Source of the DNA: Periplaneta americana | Taxonomy: Eukaryota > Arthropoda > Insecta > Blattodea > Blattidae | Length of the DNA stretch: 64,000 nt | Assembly: GCF_040183065.1 (NCBI RefSeq) | Contig: NW_027185566.1 | Coordinates: forward strand, 434,001 to 498,000 | Direction: 5' to 3' | Shown: positions 26,342 to 34,069 of the stretch, in pieces | How the letters are laid out: the number at the start of each line of letters is the position of its first letter | How positions within the stretch are numbered: position 1 is the first letter of the stretch | The notes under the pieces: model-generated | Database searches by the model: none | What the model was told of the DNA's origin: nothing | Seen by the model: the letters and a program-made list of their open reading frames with translations, nothing else | Program-made: the position numbers and the translations under genes

Positions 26342-27700
26342 CTATAAGATTTCTCCGTATTCCGCCAGTTTATTGTAGAGTGTTTTTCTTTCAATACCTA
26401 GTCTTTCTGCCGTTTTTGACTTATTTCCCTGTTCTCTTTTTAAGGTCTCCAGTATATAAATTTTCTCAACCTCTTTTAAGCTCAGATTTTTAGCTAAAAC
26501 AATTTCTGCATAATTTTCTGATGCTTTTAGGTATGGGGGTAAATCTTCTAGGGTAATGAGTTCATGAGTTGACAAAATAACCATACCTTCCAAAATATTT
26601 TTTAATTCTCTAATGTTACCTGGCCAGTAATACTGTTGAAAGGTTTTTAGAACTTCAGGCTGAATATTTTTAAGAGGCTTAGAATGAACTGAACAAATTT
26701 CTTTAAGAAAATGCTCCACTAGTAGTGGGATATCTTCTTTTCTTTCTCGTAAAGGAGGCATTTTTATATTCACTACATTCAGACGGTAATATAAATCTTC
26801 TCTGAACTCCCCCTTTTTTACCATAGATAGAAGATTACGGTGAGTAGCGGCAATAATTCTTACATCAATAGACATAGGCACCCCTCCCCCTACTCTTTCT
26901 ATGACCTGTTCTTGGAGCACTCTAAGTAATTTTACTTGAGTAGCAGGAGAAATTTCTCCTATCTCATCCAAAAATATGGAACTTCCATTGGCAATTTCAA
27001 ACCTTCCTTTTTTGGTTTGTAAAGCACCTGTAAAAGCTCCTTTCTCATAGCCAAAGAGTTCTGTTTCTAGGAGATTTTCATTAAATGCGGCGGGGTGAAC
27101 CGTAATTAAGGGTTCATTTCTTCTATCAGAAAGTTCATGAATAGATCTTGCAACCAATTCTTTACCAGTTCCACTTTCTCCTTCTATGAGTACCGTGGCT
27201 TTAGTTTGTGCTACTTGACCTATAATTTTTATAATATTCATCATAACACTTGATTTTCCAACTAGTAGCCCTAAACTATTAGATGGAGAAATCCGCTCTT
27301 TTAAACCTCTGTTTTCTTTTTGTAAAAAAGCTTCTCTTAAGGCGTGCTGAATGGTAATTAATATTCTTTCTGGATCTAGTGGCTTAATAAAAAAATCAAA
27401 TGCTCCTTGCTTAATACTTTCCACAGCATTTGTGATAGTCCCATGACCTGTGAGCATAATAATTTTTAGGTAACTTTTTATTTGAATAATTTTGGACAAA
27501 AACTCGTTTCCGTCCATAACTGGCATTCGCAGATCACATATAATAACATCGTAGTCTTGTTTCAACAACAATTCAAAACCTACTTTTCCATTTTCTGCCG
27601 TGTCCACTTCATGTTCTTCTAAAGACAAAATTTTTTTCAATCCGTCTCTAATATTAGGTTCATCGTCAATAATAAGAATTTTTCCTTGAAGTTTTTTCAT
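26342..27700 (-). CDS. Sigma-54-dependent response regulator, NtrC family
   Basis: 452 residues in three domains. The receiver (about 5-120) has IIDDEP, the phospho-acceptor region VIICDLRMPVMDG and the switch Thr/Lys (MLTGHG, IKPLD). The AAA+ domain (about 145-385) has Walker A GESGTGKE, the sigma-54 contact loop GAFTGA, the DEIGE Walker B region and DVRIIAATHRNL. A Fis-type helix-turn-helix lies at the C-terminus (GNKSKTAERLGIERKTLYNKL). It activates sigma-54 promoters when phosphorylated. No histidine kinase gene is adjacent. Its ATG overlaps the rsmD stop as ATGA, so it is translationally coupled to rsmD. Confidence 0.95.
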   Translation of the reverse strand: MKKLQGKILIIDDEPNIRDGLKKILSLEEHEVDTAENGKVGFELLLKQDYDVIICDLRMPVMDGNEFLSKIIQIKSYLKIIMLTGHGTITNAVESIKQGAFDFFIKPLDPERILITIQHALREAFLQKENRGLKERISPSNSLGLLVGKSSVMMNIIKIIGQVAQTKATVLIEGESGTGKELVARSIHELSDRRNEPLITVHPAAFNENLLETELFGYEKGAFTGALQTKKGRFEIANGSSIFLDEIGEISPATQVKLLRVLQEQVIERVGGGVPMSIDVRIIAATHRNLLSMVKKGEFREDLYYRLNVVNIKMPPLRERKEDIPLLVEHFLKEICSVHSKPLKNIQPEVLKTFQQYYWPGNIRELKNILEGMVILSTHELITLEDLPPYLKASENYAEIVLAKNLSLKEVEKIYILETLKREQGNKSKTAERLGIERKTLYNKLAEYGEIL

Positions 27701-28239
27701 TTTTGGTGTTTCCTTCTAAAAAAAGAAAGCGTATTGAACCCGTAGTTTCTTTCATCATAACAATCTAGTATTTGTGTGTCAAAATGGATCTGTCTTGGAT
27801 GTTGTATAATGGCCATTCCGTCGGATTTTAGTATGGGACTTTGCTCAAGGACTCTTAAGAGTTGATACCAGTGAATAGTATCATAAGGAGGAGAAAAAAA
27901 TAAAATATCCCAGTCTTCTTGGGTGTGATTTAAAAAATGCAGAACATCCCAATTTCTAATTTGTACAGAATTTTCTACCCCTAAATGAGCCGCATTTTTA
28001 TATAAATATTCTACGGCTTTTTTATTGAGTTCTACAAACCCCACTTTATTTGCCCCTAAACTGATGGCTTCAAATCCAACAGCTCCTGTTCCTGCAAAAC
28101 AATCAACAAAATTTTTGCCTACTAGTTGGGGTTTAATAATATTGAACAGAGCTGTTTTAACCTTACTTGTGGTTGGTCTTAATCCTGCTTTTTGCCCTAG
28201 CAGTTTTCTACCTTTGAGTGTTCCTGATTCGATATGCAT
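27697..28239 (-). CDS. rsmD: 16S rRNA (guanine(966)-N(2))-methyltransferase RsmD
   Basis: 180 residues. Family landmarks: MHIESGTLKGRKL at the start, RPTTSKVKTALFNII, the SAM-binding DCFAGTGAVGFEAISLGA, GFVELNKKAVEYL, and the catalytic motif IV, here SPPYDT rather than the usual (D/N)PPY. It methylates G966 in 16S rRNA during small-subunit assembly. The start at 28239 follows AGGCGG and matches the family; the same frame stays open upstream to 28341 but that part encodes a hydrophobic stretch overlapping the neighbouring gene. It lies 11 bases after the upstream membrane-protein gene and overlaps the regulator gene downstream. Confidence 0.9.
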   Translation of the reverse strand: MHIESGTLKGRKLLGQKAGLRPTTSKVKTALFNIIKPQLVGKNFVDCFAGTGAVGFEAISLGANKVGFVELNKKAVEYLYKNAAHLGVENSVQIRNWDVLHFLNHTQEDWDILFFSPPYDTIHWYQLLRVLEQSPILKSDGMAIIQHPRQIHFDTQILDCYDERNYGFNTLSFFRRKHQK

Positions 28240-28250
28240 AATTTGTCCGC

Positions 28251-29603
28251 CTAAAATTGTAAGTGAATGAGTGGAATATATTGGTGTAAAATACCAAAAA
28301 TCATTAGAGAATAGAGATAACATAAAAAAAGTAAAAAACAACTGGCCAAAATATATGTGAATATAAAAGACCGTTCCCGAATAAAAGTAAAAAGAGCTTT
28401 ATAAGTAATACCAGTTAAAATAGAAATACCAACAAACCCTAAAACAAAAAATAAAAGTTCTTTATGGGCAGGTAAAATATGAGCTCGGTAGTAATCGGGG
28501 AAGTTTTTAACATAAGATTTTTTAAACCATTGAAAGTACAAAGGATGTGTAATAAATTGAGTTGTATCGTTCAATTTTTCTTGAACAGAAGGCACATGTT
28601 TGACAATACTACTAGAATTGTTTAGATAGACAATGTCGTTAGGTAAAATCTTTATCAAAGAGTAAAAGTGAGAAGCAATTTTTACGTTGATTCCCCAAAG
28701 AATATCTGTTTGCGGATCCTTCATAAAAAATTGAACTTGAATAGGAAGTTTTTTATCTTTTACGGACACCTTAGGATACCCCTGTAAAGTGTTAAATTCA
28801 CTTGGAATAAAATAAAAATCAAAGAGAGTAATTTTTGGTTTTTTATCCAGCCCTTCTAATAATTTTGGAGTATACTTCAATGTCCCTGGTATTAGTGCTA
28901 GTGTTTTTTCTGTATATTTGGGAGCAAATGAAATAAAATCCAAATGTTTTTTCATAATTTCTTCTTCCAATAAAGACAAGTCCGCTTTTATTTTGCCCAA
29001 ATGAAGTACAATAGCCCTCAGTTCATCTGTTTCGGAGGAAGATTTTAACAAGGTAAGACGAGAATAAAAATCTTCATATTTTTCACTGTAAAACAAGTTC
29101 ATCAAATTTTTTACCTGAGGATAACGATGTATAACTAGATTGACAAGATCGTTAAAGCCCCTTTCTTTTTGATTGACCCATTGCCTTAATAATTTTTTAT
29201 AACTGGTATCAATGAGTTGAGATACAGAATTTTTGGCTTTATCAAACTGCAGTAGAGAAACATAAGTCATTGTTCTCACAAATGGAGTTCTGTCTTGCGA
29301 AGGGGGAGAAAGTTTTTGGATAGCGGACAAAAATATTTTTTGATGAGTTGGGGATAAAGGCTCCGTAGCAGGTGGTTTAATATTGTATATGGAAAGCACA
29401 ATATAAAGGACAAAACCTAAGCCGTTAAAAAAAAGCAAAAATCTAAAAGGATTAACTCTGGATGAAGTATTAAAAAATACAGAAGCCAAAGTTGCAAAAC
29501 AGTAAGAAACTAAAAATGCTTCTGCAAAAGAAAAACTCAAAAAAAAACGAAAACAGCTAAAAACACAAGCCTGTAAGAGTAGAAGCAAAAAGTTGTTTTT
29601 CAT
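28251..29603 (-). CDS. Membrane protein of unknown function
   Basis: 450 residues. Two or three membrane helices lie at the N-terminus (about 5-75), followed by a large soluble region of about 280 residues and then two strong helices at the C-terminus (LLFFVLGFVGISILTGITY; FIFTYILASCFLLFLCYLYSLMIF). The soluble part is helical at first (residues 90-230) and then beta-rich (KITLFDFYFIPSEFNTLQGYPKVSVKDKKLPIQVQFFMKDPQTDILWGINV). That two-ended topology resembles envelope-spanning transport or assembly proteins, but no family motif is recognised. It follows another membrane-protein gene by 2 bases, so the pair is surely one operon. Confidence 0.6.
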   Translation of the reverse strand: MKNNFLLLLLQACVFSCFRFFLSFSFAEAFLVSYCFATLASVFFNTSSRVNPFRFLLFFNGLGFVLYIVLSIYNIKPPATEPLSPTHQKIFLSAIQKLSPPSQDRTPFVRTMTYVSLLQFDKAKNSVSQLIDTSYKKLLRQWVNQKERGFNDLVNLVIHRYPQVKNLMNLFYSEKYEDFYSRLTLLKSSSETDELRAIVLHLGKIKADLSLLEEEIMKKHLDFISFAPKYTEKTLALIPGTLKYTPKLLEGLDKKPKITLFDFYFIPSEFNTLQGYPKVSVKDKKLPIQVQFFMKDPQTDILWGINVKIASHFYSLIKILPNDIVYLNNSSSIVKHVPSVQEKLNDTTQFITHPLYFQWFKKSYVKNFPDYYRAHILPAHKELLFFVLGFVGISILTGITYKALFTFIRERSFIFTYILASCFLLFLCYLYSLMIFGILHQYIPLIHLQF

Positions 29604-29605
29604 TA

Positions 29606-30316
29606 CTAGACTCTAAACCGATTTAATTTTATGTAACTCAAAAGAAATATCATAGCAAAAAGAGATATATTCACAATCTGGTATTTAACCGCATTGTGTA
29701 AAAAAAATTGATAGTTGACATGAAACAAAGCTGGAAGAAGTAAAAAAGCAAAAAAAGCATAAGTACAGGCTATCAAAGGGATCTTAGAAGACAAAAGATA
29801 CACGGTATAAATTAACACTAACAACACCATAAAAAACATAGCGTACAAGTTGTATTGTACCATACCTAAACTGGCTTTATAGATCCCCATAAAATAACTT
29901 TTGTACCAATGAATAGGATCTTTTGTAAAAGAAGCCCGTGTAGGTTTGAGTATGAGTTTTTTAATTTCGGCGGCGTGTTTAGGCTTGAGCTTGGCATTGG
30001 CTCTATTTTCTTTGCGTTTTTTTTCTAAACGAACCAATACCGACTGTTTTTTTGAAATTTTTGACTTTACTGTATTGGGATGTGATTTGGAAAGTTCTTT
30101 ACTGTGGATGAACGAAACACCAAAGAGAAAAATATAGCTACACACTAAAACGGCAAGAGGTACAAAAAATAACCTTCCGAGACTGGAAATATAGGAGGAA
30201 TACGGAAAAAATAATACGGCAAAGACGAGTAAGTTGAACAGAAAAAAAGAAAGAGAAAAATTTTTAATTAAAAAAATATTCCCCAAAGCCACAATAAACA
30301 TAAATAAATAGCGCAT
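29606..30316 (-). CDS. Membrane protein of unknown function
   Basis: 236 residues. Two or three helices occur within the first 70 residues, then a very basic cytoplasmic stretch of about 55 residues (KSHPNTVKSKISKKQSVLVRLEKKRKENRANAKLKPKHAAEIKKL), then three more helices to the C-terminus. The basic loop could bind nucleic acid or acidic lipid, but this is speculation. It heads the string that continues through the 450-residue membrane protein, rsmD and the NtrC-type regulator. Not recognised. Confidence 0.55.
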   Translation of the reverse strand: MRYLFMFIVALGNIFLIKNFSLSFFLFNLLVFAVLFFPYSSYISSLGRLFFVPLAVLVCSYIFLFGVSFIHSKELSKSHPNTVKSKISKKQSVLVRLEKKRKENRANAKLKPKHAAEIKKLILKPTRASFTKDPIHWYKSYFMGIYKASLGMVQYNLYAMFFMVLLVLIYTVYLLSSKIPLIACTYAFFAFLLLPALFHVNYQFFLHNAVKYQIVNISLFAMIFLLSYIKLNRFRV

Positions 30317-30432
30317 TACTCCTCCAACCCCACCGTATTATAAGATACTCATAACTTATTTTTTTTCAAAACAAGAAGAAAAAATCCTCAAACTTTTTAC
30401 TTAAATAAAACAATCACGCAGAAAAAAAGAAT

Positions 30433-30460
30433 TTGTTTTTCTGTGTTTTTCTAGTAGATT
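30433..30460 (+). promoter_or_regulatory. Candidate promoter of rpmE
   Basis: TTGTTT (30433-30438) and TAGATT (30455-30460) with a 16-base spacer, 44 bases upstream of the rpmE ATG. Consensus match only. Confidence 0.3.
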
Positions 30461-30504
30461 TTATGTAGTGTCAATTTCATTTTTACAAAGGAAGGGAGAG
30501 GTTT

Positions 30505-30756
30505 ATGAAACAAAATATTCATCCAAAATACTATAATGCCAAAGTTGCTTGTGTTACCTGTAATACAACTTATGATGTAGGCTCTACTGTGGAATCTATG
30601 ACCACTGAGGTTTGTGGAAACTGCCACCCCTTTTACACTGGAAAATACAGACTGGTAGATACCACTGGACGAGTGGAAAAATTCAACAGAAAATATGCAA
30701 AATTTTTAACCCCTGCTTCTTCTAAAGCAGAAGAAACTGCCCCTGCCAAAGATTAA
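30505..30756 (+). CDS. rpmE: 50S ribosomal protein L31, zinc-binding form
   Basis: 83 residues. MKQNIHPKYY, CVTCNTTY, CGNCHPFYTGKYRLVDTTGRVEKFNRKY are diagnostic of L31; the two CxxC pairs identify the zinc-binding (C+) form. It bridges the ribosomal subunits. A short Ala/Glu/Lys-rich tail extends beyond the core. GGAAGGGAGAGG precedes the ATG. parA begins 17 bases after its stop and is probably co-transcribed. Confidence 0.96.
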   Translation: MKQNIHPKYYNAKVACVTCNTTYDVGSTVESMTTEVCGNCHPFYTGKYRLVDTTGRVEKFNRKYAKFLTPASSKAEETAPAKD

Positions 30757-30773
30757 AGAGCTTTGGGTTTAAA

Positions 30774-31532
30774 ATGATTATTGCTCTAGCAAACCAAAAA
30801 GGAGGAGTAGGAAAAACTACTTCTGCGGTTAATTTGTCTTCTGCTGTGGCTAAGGCTGGAAAAAAGGTTCTCTTGGTGGATATGGATGCACAAGGGAACG
30901 CTTGTAGCGGACTTGGGCTGAACAAAGAAGACGATGTGAAAGGAATTTACGAGGTTTTAATAGAAAACTACCCTCTTAAAAATACCATTGTTCGTACAGA
31001 ATTTGGTGTGGATGTGGTTCCTGTAAATACCCATTTGGCTGGAGCAAATGTTTTACTCTTACAAGAGGGCGAAAATCGCGATAAAAAACTCAAAAATGCA
31101 CTGGCTACTGTCCGAGATAACTACGACTTTATTTTTATTGACAGCCCTCCATCTTTGGATATTATGACTTTAAATTCTCTGGTGGCGGCGGATTCTGTGT
31201 TAATTCCGCTTCAATGTGAATACTATGCTTTGGAAGGTTTGGCACAACTCTTAAAAACCATCAGCTTGGTTCAAAAAAGCCTGAACCCCAACTTAAAAAT
31301 TGAGGGCGTCTTGTTAACAATGTACGACAACCGCACAAACCTTTCTCATTTGGTTATGGAAGAAGCCAAAAGCTACTTTAACGAAAAAGTATACGACACG
31401 ATCATTCCTCGTAATGTTAAACTCAGCGAGGCACCTAGCCACGGGCAACCCATAGATTTTTACGATATGCAATCCATTGGGGCAAAAACTTACCAAAAAC
31501 TAGCTCAGGAACTCTTGACGAGACACCCGTAA
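30774..31532 (+). CDS. parA: ParA/Soj-type chromosome partitioning ATPase
   Basis: 252 residues, Soj-like. It has the deviant Walker A KGGVGKTTSAVNL, VLLVDMDAQGN, the Walker B region DFIFIDSPPSL, and the C-terminal SEAPSHGQPIDFYDMQSIGAKTYQKLA segment. ParA ATPases form DNA-bound dimers and move ParB-parS complexes, or position other cargo. No parB follows: the next gene downstream is on the opposite strand. It could therefore act with a distant ParB or be an orphan positioning ATPase. Its GC content looks somewhat higher than its neighbours by eye. Confidence 0.93.
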   Translation: MIIALANQKGGVGKTTSAVNLSSAVAKAGKKVLLVDMDAQGNACSGLGLNKEDDVKGIYEVLIENYPLKNTIVRTEFGVDVVPVNTHLAGANVLLLQEGENRDKKLKNALATVRDNYDFIFIDSPPSLDIMTLNSLVAADSVLIPLQCEYYALEGLAQLLKTISLVQKSLNPNLKIEGVLLTMYDNRTNLSHLVMEEAKSYFNEKVYDTIIPRNVKLSEAPSHGQPIDFYDMQSIGAKTYQKLAQELLTRHP

Positions 31533-31625
31533 GCTTCACTTTAAATTCTGCTCTTATCTAAGAGACAACCCCCAAAAAAGGGGATTATCATCTTTTATAC
31601 AATTAAAACCTTCTCAAGATCAAGA

Positions 31626-32234
31626 CTAATAGGTATTTCCAGCAGGTCTATAAGTGTTTAAAGGTTGAATTTTTTTATATTCTTTTTCTAAAGTAGATTT
31701 ATGAAGTATAAAACAACTTCCTGATTCAGGGCAACGAACAGCTGCTCCAATAGACAAACCTTCTTTATTGTTAATCCAGTCGGCTTTTTTCACCTGTTCT
31801 AATTCTATTTCAGTATGAATTACTTGCATTTTTAGCGGTTCAAATGTTACCAAAATATCTGGTACAAAATAAACACCCCCAAAAATAACTTTTTTATCCT
31901 TTTGAGGAGCTATGCTGTTCATATGGTATTCCGTAGATTTAACTTCGTCGGCTGGAACAACAAAAAGACCCGTTGTACCAAAATCAATAACCCCACCTAT
32001 TTCTGCCTTTTGAGCATCTAATATACCAGAGCTTTTAATTTTTTCTACTTGGTCAGATGTTTTAATATCCATAGCATAAATAGGATTTGCAAAACCGACA
32101 CTATTGGGTACAAACTGGAACGGTGGTACTCCGTTATCCTTAAGGGAGGAAATAGTCATCAAACTGGGGATAAGAGTTACCACAATCCCTACAACAAAAG
32201 CCGAAAATATACTCAAAAAGTACTTATTTTTCAT
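31626..32234 (-). CDS. Membrane-anchored protein with two FxPN repeat units (short paralogue)
   Basis: 202 residues. One N-terminal helix (YFLSIFSAFVVGIVVTLIPSLMTI) is followed by an extracytoplasmic domain made of two similar units. Unit one begins NGVPPFQFVPN and runs through KTSDQVEKIKSSGILDAQKAEIGGVIDFGTTGLFVV. Unit two begins GGVYFVPD and runs through HTEIELEQVKKADWINNKEGLSIGAAVRCPESGSCFI. The neighbouring upstream gene encodes a longer paralogue with the same two units. No enzyme signature is seen. The gene is 14 bases from its paralogue and on the same strand. Function unknown. Confidence 0.6.
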   Translation of the reverse strand: MKNKYFLSIFSAFVVGIVVTLIPSLMTISSLKDNGVPPFQFVPNSVGFANPIYAMDIKTSDQVEKIKSSGILDAQKAEIGGVIDFGTTGLFVVPADEVKSTEYHMNSIAPQKDKKVIFGGVYFVPDILVTFEPLKMQVIHTEIELEQVKKADWINNKEGLSIGAAVRCPESGSCFILHKSTLEKEYKKIQPLNTYRPAGNTY

Positions 32235-32248
32235 ATTATTTTTTTTTT

Positions 32249-33040
32249 CTACTCCACTTTATTCAAGTCAGATAATTCTTTAACAACAAAAGCTGTTTTT
32301 ATTTTTTCTTTAGGTATTGCGTAATATCCATCTTGAGATTTTGCAATTGCTGCCCCTAGTTCTAAAGAATTGTCATTTTTTAAAAATGGAGAATGTTTTG
32401 CTATTTCCAATCTTCGGGTAGAAGTAATTAATTCCACTCTTCTTGGATCTCTGAATCTCAGCATATTAGGTGTAAAAGTATAATCTCCAGATATAACATT
32501 AGTTTTGTGTGGTGTAATATTCTCAAATCTTACTCCTTGATTACCTAAAATAACAATTAACCCCTCTGACGGATTAACAGATATATAACTCCCTAGCTTT
32601 AGGTCTTTTTTATTCAGTATATCTGCTGTTTGTGCAACTTTTAGCCTTTCAGGAGTAGTAATTTTTTCCAACTCTGTTGGCTTTTTATCTTGGGCAATAA
32701 CATTTGGAGTAAACCTCCACTCAGGTACTCCATTATTTTTGATTGCATTTGTATAAATGAGTGTTGGAATAAGAGTTATTACTACTCCCAGCAAAAAAAT
32801 AAGAATATTAGTACGCAGTTTTTTTGTACTAAAAATATCGGACATTTTAGCATAAAGACTATTAATCATCTTTGCCCGATTATGTTCTTCTAAACCTTTT
32901 TGGGCATCTACCTGGAAGGTAGTTTCTACAATTTTATCAAATTGTTTTTTTAAAGTTTCTTTGTCCATATCACTTTGCAAATCTGTTAAAAATTTGGCAA
33001 AATGTCTGTCTCTTTCTTGAATAAGCTCTTCTCTAGTCAT
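32249..33040 (-). CDS. Membrane protein with cytoplasmic helix and two FxPN repeat units (long paralogue)
   Basis: 263 residues. A cytoplasmic helical region of about 75 residues (TREELIQERDRHFAKFLTDLQSDMDKETLKKQFDKIV) precedes one membrane helix (ILIFLLGVVITLIPTLIY). The extracytoplasmic part has two copies of the unit seen in the downstream paralogue: NGVPEWRFTPN...LEKITTPERLKVAQTADILNKKDLKLGSYI and GDYTFTPN...VELITSTRRLEIAKHSPFLKNDNSLELGAAI. GGAG-type ribosome binding sequence precedes the ATG. I do not recognise the family; a role in sensing or in binding an envelope ligand is speculation. Confidence 0.6.
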   Translation of the reverse strand: MTREELIQERDRHFAKFLTDLQSDMDKETLKKQFDKIVETTFQVDAQKGLEEHNRAKMINSLYAKMSDIFSTKKLRTNILIFLLGVVITLIPTLIYTNAIKNNGVPEWRFTPNVIAQDKKPTELEKITTPERLKVAQTADILNKKDLKLGSYISVNPSEGLIVILGNQGVRFENITPHKTNVISGDYTFTPNMLRFRDPRRVELITSTRRLEIAKHSPFLKNDNSLELGAAIAKSQDGYYAIPKEKIKTAFVVKELSDLNKVE

Positions 33041-33179
33041 AATTTTTCTCCTCTAAACTACAAGATTTAAAAAACATATCTATTTTATAAATACAAGTCA
33101 AATTTTTTTTATAAAAAATTTATAGCTCTTTACAGATGGAAGAAAAACTTATTTAACAATAAAATTTTTTTAGAAAAAC

Positions 33180-33208
33180 TTGTCTTAAACGCTTTTTGTT
33201 GTTATCTT
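33180..33208 (+). promoter_or_regulatory. Candidate promoter of tRNA-Asp
   Basis: TTGTCT (33180-33185), 17-base spacer, TATCTT (33203-33208); the tRNA begins 16 bases later. The placement suits a tRNA promoter. Confidence 0.4.
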
Positions 33209-33224
33209 TTATAGGTAATCCTTT

Positions 33225-33301
33225 GGGGGTGTAGCTCAGTTGGTTAGAGCGTCTGCCTGTCACGCAGAAGGCCGCGGATTCAAGTCCCGTCACTCCCGCC
33301 A
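33225..33301 (+). tRNA. tRNA-Asp (GTC) with encoded CCA
   Basis: 77 bases including GCCA. Acceptor GGGGGTG pairs with CACTCCC (one G-T), D stem GCTC/GAGC, anticodon arm TCTGC-CTGTCAC-GCAGA with anticodon GTC. The T arm reads GCGGA-TTCAAGT-CCCGT, so the normally invariant G53-C61 pair is an A-C mismatch. It is the only tRNA of the six in this window with CCA encoded. Confidence 0.92.
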
Positions 33302-33395
33302 AACTTCCTACTTATTTTATATGCAGTCTACAAACTACTGGTTTTTGTTCCTAAAGTGTAGCCCCAAAACATTTGTATCAAATTGTTGGAGTATG

Positions 33396-34001
33396 TTATC
33401 TAAAAGCGTAAGCAATCCTGTAACTTACATAAAACCAAAAAGCAAATACTTCTCTGACAATTTCTTTACTGTAAAATGGGATGCTTTTAGGAGTAAAAAA
33501 GAAAGAAGCGTTAGGAATACGCATCATAAACACCAAAAAGCGTATCCGCAACATATGATAAGGGCTACTAATAAATACAAAAGAGGCATTAGGGTGGAGT
33601 TTACCCAAATATTGGGCGTATTCAATAGTGAGATAACTTCGATCCCCTCTTTCATCCAGAATAATATGATTTTTTTTGACCCCATGCTGCATAGCGTATT
33701 TTCTCATAGCTCTAGGTTCACCAGGCGACATCTGATGGTAAGCAGCTCCAGAAAGAACCAGTTTTTTCACTTTTTTCTGTTTATAAAGCAGTATAGCATC
33801 GTCCATTCTATCTTTAAGCACCCCAGAAAGCTTGCCTTGGCTCCTAATAGCCGCCCCAAAAACAATGGCGTAATCTTTAGGAGATTGGCTACTCAGCTGG
33901 TCAGGCTGATTGTACCAATAAATATTGATAATAGGAATAGCAAAAAAAATAATTACCAGAAATACCATAATTTGTAGGAGTATTTTGTGTTTTCTTCTCA
34001 T
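33396..34001 (-). CDS. SanA/YdcF-family (DUF218) membrane protein
   Basis: 201 residues. One N-terminal helix (ILLQIMVFLVIIFFAIPIINIYW) is followed by the DUF218 core: AIVFGAAIRSQGKLSGVLKDRMDDAILLYKQKKVKKLVLSG, then RAMRKYAMQHGV, IILDERGDRSYLTIEYAQYL, and FVFISSPYHMLRIRFL. Family members such as SanA, ElyC and YdcF act at the inner membrane in envelope integrity, affecting vancomycin sensitivity or lipid-carrier metabolism, though their chemistry is poorly defined. AGAGAAG precedes the ATG. It is transcribed away from recF. Confidence 0.85.
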   Translation of the reverse strand: MRRKHKILLQIMVFLVIIFFAIPIINIYWYNQPDQLSSQSPKDYAIVFGAAIRSQGKLSGVLKDRMDDAILLYKQKKVKKLVLSGAAYHQMSPGEPRAMRKYAMQHGVKKNHIILDERGDRSYLTIEYAQYLGKLHPNASFVFISSPYHMLRIRFLVFMMRIPNASFFFTPKSIPFYSKEIVREVFAFWFYVSYRIAYAFR

Positions 34002-34069
34002 TTATATTATCTTCTCTTGTTTTACTCTGAAAGTATGGATAAATTTAACTCTAATGAACGAGAAATCCA

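Noticed and set aside
28240-28341. N-terminal extension of RsmD
   Set aside because: Hydrophobic, absent from the family, and it overlaps the upstream membrane-protein gene; the AGGCGG site supports the Met at 28239.
31533-31625. Terminator after parA
   Set aside because: CCCC-AAAAAA-GGGG forms only a 4-pair stem without a T tract, too weak to call.
33240-33977. A 245-residue plus-strand frame starting inside tRNA-Asp
   Set aside because: It begins within the tRNA and lies antisense to the SanA/YdcF gene, whose family motifs are clear. Its composition is that of an antisense frame.
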